Below the pieces are notes generated by a model. The model was not told where the DNA came from. It did no database searches and was given only the letters and a program-made list of their open reading frames with translations. Below are positions 32,571 through 36,131 of a DNA stretch of 36,131 nucleotides, in pieces. Made by a program: the position numbers and the translations under genes. Numbering within the stretch: the first letter of the stretch is position 1; every line of letters begins with the position of its first letter. The stretch is from a virus: positions 1 to 36,131 of IMG/VR virus record IMGVR_UViG_3300030060_003471. The stretch is one strand, 5' to 3'.

Positions 32571-33100
32571 TGCCACCATTCTGGTACATCCCTATTTTTC
32601 CACTTGGCGAAGTATGCTTTTTCGCCTCGATAGTAATTTCTGTAAGATTCTACAGGACACTCCACCTTGTATTCGTCAGGCATTGCAACGGCAAATGTGG
32701 TTTGCTCTGTTACTGGAATATTGATCGGTTCACGATTGAACAGATATTCGATTAGTGTCTGTGATTTGTGTGTCTTTTCGTAGCGGTGTGTATACTCACG
32801 ACAGAGAGCCATCGCGTGCGTGGCGTGCCAGCGGTAGTTCATTCGGCTTTCCATCGTCCACCTTGTACAGGGATGATTGACAAACGATGCCTTCCAGAGT
32901 TTGTCTTCACGCTCATCACTTAGCCGCCATCGCTTGATGCGTCTTCCATTCTTTGTCTTGTCGTAGTATTCGTCACCATCGAGAACACGATGGGAGGTCG
33001 AAAGCATCTGACCCGCTTCGAGGATCATTTTCACCACATGCTTATCAACCATCTGTCTCGCGGCTTTAACCGGATTCTCATCAATAACAAAAATATTCAT
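32567..33100 (-). CDS. Conserved phage protein of unknown function, 177 aa
   Basis: I recognise this protein type from many tailed phages, but no function is secure. It starts MNIFVIDENPVKAARQMVDKHVVKMILEAGQMLST and shows a central FVNHPCTRWTMESRMNYRWH. It ends MPDEYKVECPVESYRNYYR followed by KNRDVPEWW. The fixed pattern of His, Trp, Arg and Tyr residues suggests an enzyme or nucleic-acid-binding protein. I vaguely recall DNA-repair-type labels for relatives but cannot support them from the sequence. It overlaps its neighbours on both sides by ATGA junctions. Confidence 0.75.
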   Translation of the reverse strand: MNIFVIDENPVKAARQMVDKHVVKMILEAGQMLSTSHRVLDGDEYYDKTKNGRRIKRWRLSDEREDKLWKASFVNHPCTRWTMESRMNYRWHATHAMALCREYTHRYEKTHKSQTLIEYLFNREPINIPVTEQTTFAVAMPDEYKVECPVESYRNYYRGEKAYFAKWKNRDVPEWWQ

Positions 33101-33468
33101 TTTGGAAGTGGAGCCTCGTAAAAGATTTTAATACCCAAAGCACGAGCAAGGGCAAGTTCTGCATTTGCACCTTTGCTCTTCTCCCAACCACTCATCATAT
33201 AGATTGCCGTGCAATCATCGCACAGTGCGTCCATGTCACGCTTAAGAGCAGCACGCATGAATTCATGATCCTCATAGCAGTTATCAGGATCGAAATCATA
33301 TGAAGATGAAATTGGTTTACCTTGATCCCGGTCTAGTTCAGCGGGGTTGATCACCTTCCAACCCTGATCTCTAAGGACTCTGGCACAACGATCAAATGCA
33401 GGGTAGTTGTAATTTTCAAACCCTCGCATCGGACCTGCAACATAGATTGTTGGTAGTCTTTCACTCAT
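33097..33468 (-). CDS. DUF4406 / nucleoside 2-deoxyribosyltransferase-like protein
   Basis: The ATG at 33468 (MSERLPTIYVAGPMRG) is chosen because the domain begins there and a promoter-like sequence occupies the extension used by a longer frame. The 123-aa product has IYVAGPMRGFENYNYPAFDRCA, INPAELDRDQG, RDMDALCDDCTAIYMMSGWEKSKGANAELALARALG and a final strand. This is the Rossmann-like pattern of nucleoside 2-deoxyribosyltransferases and the related DUF4406. Such proteins can hydrolyse or exchange bases of (deoxy)nucleosides. No ribosome site is visible before the ATG. Confidence 0.75.
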   Translation of the reverse strand: MSERLPTIYVAGPMRGFENYNYPAFDRCARVLRDQGWKVINPAELDRDQGKPISSSYDFDPDNCYEDHEFMRAALKRDMDALCDDCTAIYMMSGWEKSKGANAELALARALGIKIFYEAPLPK

Positions 33469-33475
33469 GATGTAA

Positions 33476-33503
33476 ATCTTATCACTTCTATGAGTGTTGT
33501 CAA
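33476..33503 (-). promoter_or_regulatory. Sigma70-like promoter before the DUF4406 gene
   Basis: On the minus strand TTGACA (33498-33503) and TAAGAT (33476-33481) are separated by 16 bases. The -10 box ends 7 bases before the ATG at 33468. This has the same box sequences, spacing and start-codon proximity as the gene 43 promoter, so both may make leaderless messages. Confidence 0.55.
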
Positions 33504-34105
33504 GTAGGATTCTGAACAACTACTCCAGTTGGTTTGCCTAACATAATCTTAAGATGTTCTTTCCCACCAATCTTTCTCTTATACCACCCAGTGTAACCGG
33601 GATATTTTCCATTTGGGTTTTCACCGACAAACGTAAACACTTTGTTGGGTAGTAACTTTTTAATATCATCTTCGTTCGCAACAAAGGGGACTTTCTTTCG
33701 AGTAATCATAATGTGAGCAATCGCGTCACTCATCTCAGCATAGTTGCCTGTGGTGTTCAGCATCTTGGCTGTCTTATTGATAAGGATAGCCTTTGCCGCC
33801 TCGGAGCCATCGCTTGCAGAGCCGGTCATCTTCATCCCTCCGGGTCCGGGTTTTCCAAATCTAACAATATCGGCATCTGGATCTTTGTCTACATTGGCAA
33901 CAAGCCAACTGGTGTGGTCATCAGGTAGATCCGAAAACTTTTTGAAGTCTGGATAGCCACCGATCTTCTTATAGGTTTTTTCAATCATGTCATAGATCTC
34001 TTTCGAGATGTCATTGTTCTTACCAAGAAGTTTTGTTGGAACGCTTACAAACTTTCTGTTGGGAAGTTTCAATTCTTCTTTGACAAAATGCTTAAATGAT
34101 TTCAT
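33500..34105 (-). CDS. Phage protein with MKSFKHF N-terminus, 201 aa
   Basis: The product begins MKSFKHFVKEELKLP, close to the next gene's start and to the T4 internal-protein targeting sequence. A folded domain follows, containing WLVANVDKDPDADIVRFGKPG, KMTGSASDGSEAAKAILINKTAKML, YAEMSDAIAHIMI and a basic C-terminus (YKRKIGGKEHLKIMLGKPTG). The pattern is like a conserved family of marine T4-like phages with no known function. GAGG lies 7 bases before the ATG. It may be an acetyltransferase-like fold, but I see no decisive motif. Confidence 0.72.
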   Translation of the reverse strand: MKSFKHFVKEELKLPNRKFVSVPTKLLGKNNDISKEIYDMIEKTYKKIGGYPDFKKFSDLPDDHTSWLVANVDKDPDADIVRFGKPGPGGMKMTGSASDGSEAAKAILINKTAKMLNTTGNYAEMSDAIAHIMITRKKVPFVANEDDIKKLLPNKVFTFVGENPNGKYPGYTGWYKRKIGGKEHLKIMLGKPTGVVVQNPT

Positions 34106-34114
34106 GGCTTTACC

Positions 34115-34510
34115 TCAGTATACGATTTTCTTATTGGGCGACTGGAAATTTTTCTTACGCATGATGGTCTTTGCCCTGACCTCAAAACTACCATCAGATT
34201 TTGTGTCAATTACAACAGGAAGGTTCAAATCTTTTTGCATATCAAACACAACGGCTTGACCCTCCCCGTGTCCTTTGATTCGCTTCCCTCCATATTTGTT
34301 CATCTTCTTGAACAACTGCTGCAACTCACTGATTTTGATACAGGGTCTGTTTCGATCATCGCTCATACGATCACGGAAGTGTTTCGTAAACTCTACGTCA
34401 ATGTCAAACTTACTCAGTAGACGATCAGCAAAGATCTCTAGATCTTTCATCTGCTTGGGGGAATACTGTTGACACTCCTCCTCCGTAATGTAACGCTTAA
34501 ATGACTTCAT
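34115..34510 (-). CDS. Phage protein with MKSFKRYITEE N-terminus, 131 aa
   Basis: The protein starts MKSFKRYITEEECQQYS and continues with a conserved block: VEFTKHFRDRMSDDRNRPCIKISELQQLF, DLNLPVVIDTKSDGSFEVRAKTIMRKKNF. I recognise it as a conserved small protein of marine T4-like phages. The HFxxR...R pattern and the final basic strands recall RelE/BrnT-type RNase folds, though no catalytic set can be confirmed. ITE|E in the N-terminal segment fits the IxE cleavage rule of the T4 prohead protease. It overlaps the upstream LamG-like gene. Confidence 0.72.
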   Translation of the reverse strand: MKSFKRYITEEECQQYSPKQMKDLEIFADRLLSKFDIDVEFTKHFRDRMSDDRNRPCIKISELQQLFKKMNKYGGKRIKGHGEGQAVVFDMQKDLNLPVVIDTKSDGSFEVRAKTIMRKKNFQSPNKKIVY

Positions 34511-35472
34511 ACTCGGGGTGGTCCGTATCTGTACTTATGGTTACTAGGCAGTTCGTTTTGTCTACCGTACTTGTGTGCAAGGTATCCTTCACAAAGAATC
34601 CTCGTAGTCGCATCTTTTGTATTGTAGATAAGAATCTCGGGGAATCCGTGGCTGAAGGCTGAACTGCTGTAAAGGTTACCCCCTCCAGCCTCAGTGATAA
34701 CCTCGCAGAAAATATTTCTTGGTTTGGTATCAGACAAATTTCCATTTTGACCTGTTGACGTTCCTAAAGATGTTCCATCTTCAAAGAACTCGGAGTTTCC
34801 ACTACCGTCTCTTTGATAAGCGATAATGAACTGTTCTTTATCAAATATCTGTGAGTTTCCGCTTTTAGATTGAAGTGTTTCTTCGTGTGTATTTCCGCTC
34901 ATCACAGACTGAATTTTAACGGTACATGTTCCTGACACAAGACTTGAATTAACCTGAAATTTCAAGGAATACCTTGATGCCACCGTTTGAGTGCCGTCAG
35001 ATATGATACTCACATCCGTACCTGAATAGGGGAATTCAGCCGAGCCTGAGCGTGCCAAGCCAGCCACTACAAGGACGCTAAACGCTCCAGTTCCGGGGTC
35101 AATCTGTGGGGCAGAAGATTCGGGTATCGAACCCCCCCGTGCTTGATCTGCTGCTCGGTAGACATCAAACTTTCTTGTGTTTTGCGTACCGAATGTCATT
35201 CCATTCCCGGCACTAACCAAACTTGGAACCAAACCTTTTACCGCTGTAAATTCTTGGTCGTCTGGTCCACCCATTACACTTCCAAAAGAACTTGAGTCAA
35301 ACCATTTGTTTTGTGCAGTGTCTGTGTCACTGGTTGACTCGCCGTTGTGTGGACGAATCACCTCTGGACGCATCCACAACTTTAAGTCGTCGCCAATGCT
35401 TGCAGGTGTCCATAAGCGACTACCGGCAGGCATCGTCTGATTGTTCTGAGATTTGATTCCTGCTGATTTCAT
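34507..35472 (-). CDS. LamG/concanavalin-like virion protein, 321 aa
   Basis: The protein starts with a Pro/Gly-rich segment (AGSRLWTPASIGDDLKLWM), a motif I know from phage and marine bacterial LamG proteins. It then has a beta-rich jelly-roll body with FSVLVVAGLARSG and QFIIAYQRDGSGNSEFFEDG. The C-terminus FPEILIYN...CEGYLAHKYG...LPSNHKYRYGPP is the 'EGYLAHKYG' end shared with the preceding gene on the same strand. LamG-like domains bind carbohydrates and are common in phage fibres. No signal peptide is present. It probably forms part of a tail fibre or capsid decoration. Confidence 0.75.
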   Translation of the reverse strand: MKSAGIKSQNNQTMPAGSRLWTPASIGDDLKLWMRPEVIRPHNGESTSDTDTAQNKWFDSSSFGSVMGGPDDQEFTAVKGLVPSLVSAGNGMTFGTQNTRKFDVYRAADQARGGSIPESSAPQIDPGTGAFSVLVVAGLARSGSAEFPYSGTDVSIISDGTQTVASRYSLKFQVNSSLVSGTCTVKIQSVMSGNTHEETLQSKSGNSQIFDKEQFIIAYQRDGSGNSEFFEDGTSLGTSTGQNGNLSDTKPRNIFCEVITEAGGGNLYSSSAFSHGFPEILIYNTKDATTRILCEGYLAHKYGRQNELPSNHKYRYGPPRV

Positions 35473-36131
35473 GTTGCCTTCTTTGGTGGTCCGTATTTGT
35501 ATGGATGAGTTGTTGGGAGAACAGAGGAAATGCCAACCTCATGTGCAAGATATCCCTCTAGTCGTTGTCTATCAAAGTCTGTAATCACACCGGTCGAACC
35601 CGAACCGCCGTAGATAAACTCAGCAATCTCTCCAGTTGCATGACCTGAAACTCCCTTAGAACCCAAGTTTATACAGCCAAGTCTAAGTGCTCCGTCTCCG
35701 CCAATAGCAATGGTTGTTCCTGAAAGAGGAGTACCAGTAGATACACCATTTATGAATAAAGAAATAGTGCCAGAAACTCTGGTGGCAACGAGCAAAGTGG
35801 TGCTACCAAAAACGCTAGAGTCTCCAGTCACCGTTCCTCCGTTACCCAACTTTAATTGGGGGGTTCCAAGAGCGGTAAGAGAAAGTTTAATTTCATTACT
35901 GTTGGATTGTCTTTGGGCGGAACACAATATGGGTGTCCCACTTGCAGCAAATTGAAAAGCAGATGCAAAAAGAAAATCTCCAAGACCGAATTCAAGTGCA
36001 TCGGGTGGAGGGTCGAGGATCATGGACTTATCATCAGTAGCATCAAACACTGCAACCTTCTTACCTCCAAAGTTAGATGATGTTGCAATGTCCGGTCGCT
36101 GAGTCGCACCTCCGGAATCGGCGGGAGAGAG
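35469..36131 (-). CDS. LamG-like virion protein (5' partial)
   Basis: The frame is open to the right edge of the window: 27 codons precede the first possible start (a GTG at 36050), so the gene continues beyond. The visible 220 residues are a beta-rich domain (FLFASAFQFAASGTPILCSAQ, LLVATRVSGTISLFINGVSTG, GEIAEFIYGG). They end in LEGYLAHEVG...LPTTHPYKYGPP, the same end as the next gene downstream. The two are tandem paralogues at the C-terminus and probably share a structural role as carbohydrate-binding fibre or decoration proteins. The stop overlaps the next start (ATGA). Confidence 0.75.
   Translation of the reverse strand, partial: LSPADSGGATQRPDIATSSNFGGKKVAVFDATDDKSMILDPPPDALEFGLGDFLFASAFQFAASGTPILCSAQRQSNSNEIKLSLTALGTPQLKLGNGGTVTGDSSVFGSTTLLVATRVSGTISLFINGVSTGTPLSGTTIAIGGDGALRLGCINLGSKGVSGHATGEIAEFIYGGSGSTGVITDFDRQRLEGYLAHEVGISSVLPTTHPYKYGPPKKAT

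Overview
This window looks like part of the genome of a large T4-like myovirus that infects a marine Gram-negative bacterium. The call rests on an almost complete T4-type replication module whose protein families can be recognised directly: family B DNA polymerase (gp43), sliding clamp (gp45), clamp loader (gp44 and gp62), RegA, the UvsX recombinase, replicative helicase (gp41) and primase (gp61). Genes are tightly packed, mostly joined by ATGA-type overlaps, and I see no tRNA and no gene-free stretch over about 150 bases. No photosynthesis gene is present, so a cyanobacterial host is not indicated. A phage-encoded outer-membrane porin, a lipoprotein and a secreted protein with a dockerin-like tail point to a diderm host. 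The tail of that secreted protein resembles those common in Planctomycetota, but this is a weak hint. Layout: positions 1-7203 are on the plus strand. They hold a KxDG-motif conserved phage protein (5' end outside the window), two very small proteins, a three-domain fusion (nucleotidyltransferase + RimK-like ATP-grasp ligase + retropepsin-like protease), four uncharacterised phage proteins, a likely lysis pair (3-TM holin-like protein and a lipoprotein with a C-terminal membrane segment, i.e. u-spanin-like), a thermonuclease and an HNH endonuclease. The HNH gene sits between two imperfect 55-bp direct repeats, which suggests it was inserted. Positions 7179-36131 are on the minus strand. In transcription order (right to left) this arm starts with two paired LamG-like structural proteins. 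Next come two proteins sharing an MKSFK N-terminus, a DUF4406-like protein, a conserved phage protein, GalE, gp45, gp44, a SAM-methyltransferase-like gene, gp62 and RegA. A five-gene glycan cluster follows (GT25-like, frameshifted GT11, FkbM, GT10, GT2), then a collagen-like fibre, a beta-helix protein, two small structural or unknown proteins, dUTPase and a DUF1599/Nmad1-like protein. The last block is gp43, a small ORF, UvsX, a small ORF, gp41, a small ORF, gp61, ThyX, class II ribonucleotide reductase, a 65-aa membrane protein and a porin. A clear Rho-independent terminator follows the porin, then the secreted dockerin-like protein, a small CxxC protein and a RuvC-like resolvase. How it fits together: nucleotide supply (class II RNR, ThyX, dUTPase) and replication are co-directional from a good sigma70-like promoter just before gene 43, possibly as one transcript ending after the porin. 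That would make the porin an early or middle gene, not a virion gene. Compared with T4 order (45-44-62-regA-43), about 7.6 kb of glycan and fibre genes lie between regA and 43. Most notable for follow-up are the triple-domain ATP-grasp/protease fusion, the porin in the replication unit, the HNH insertion duplication and the broken fucosyltransferase.
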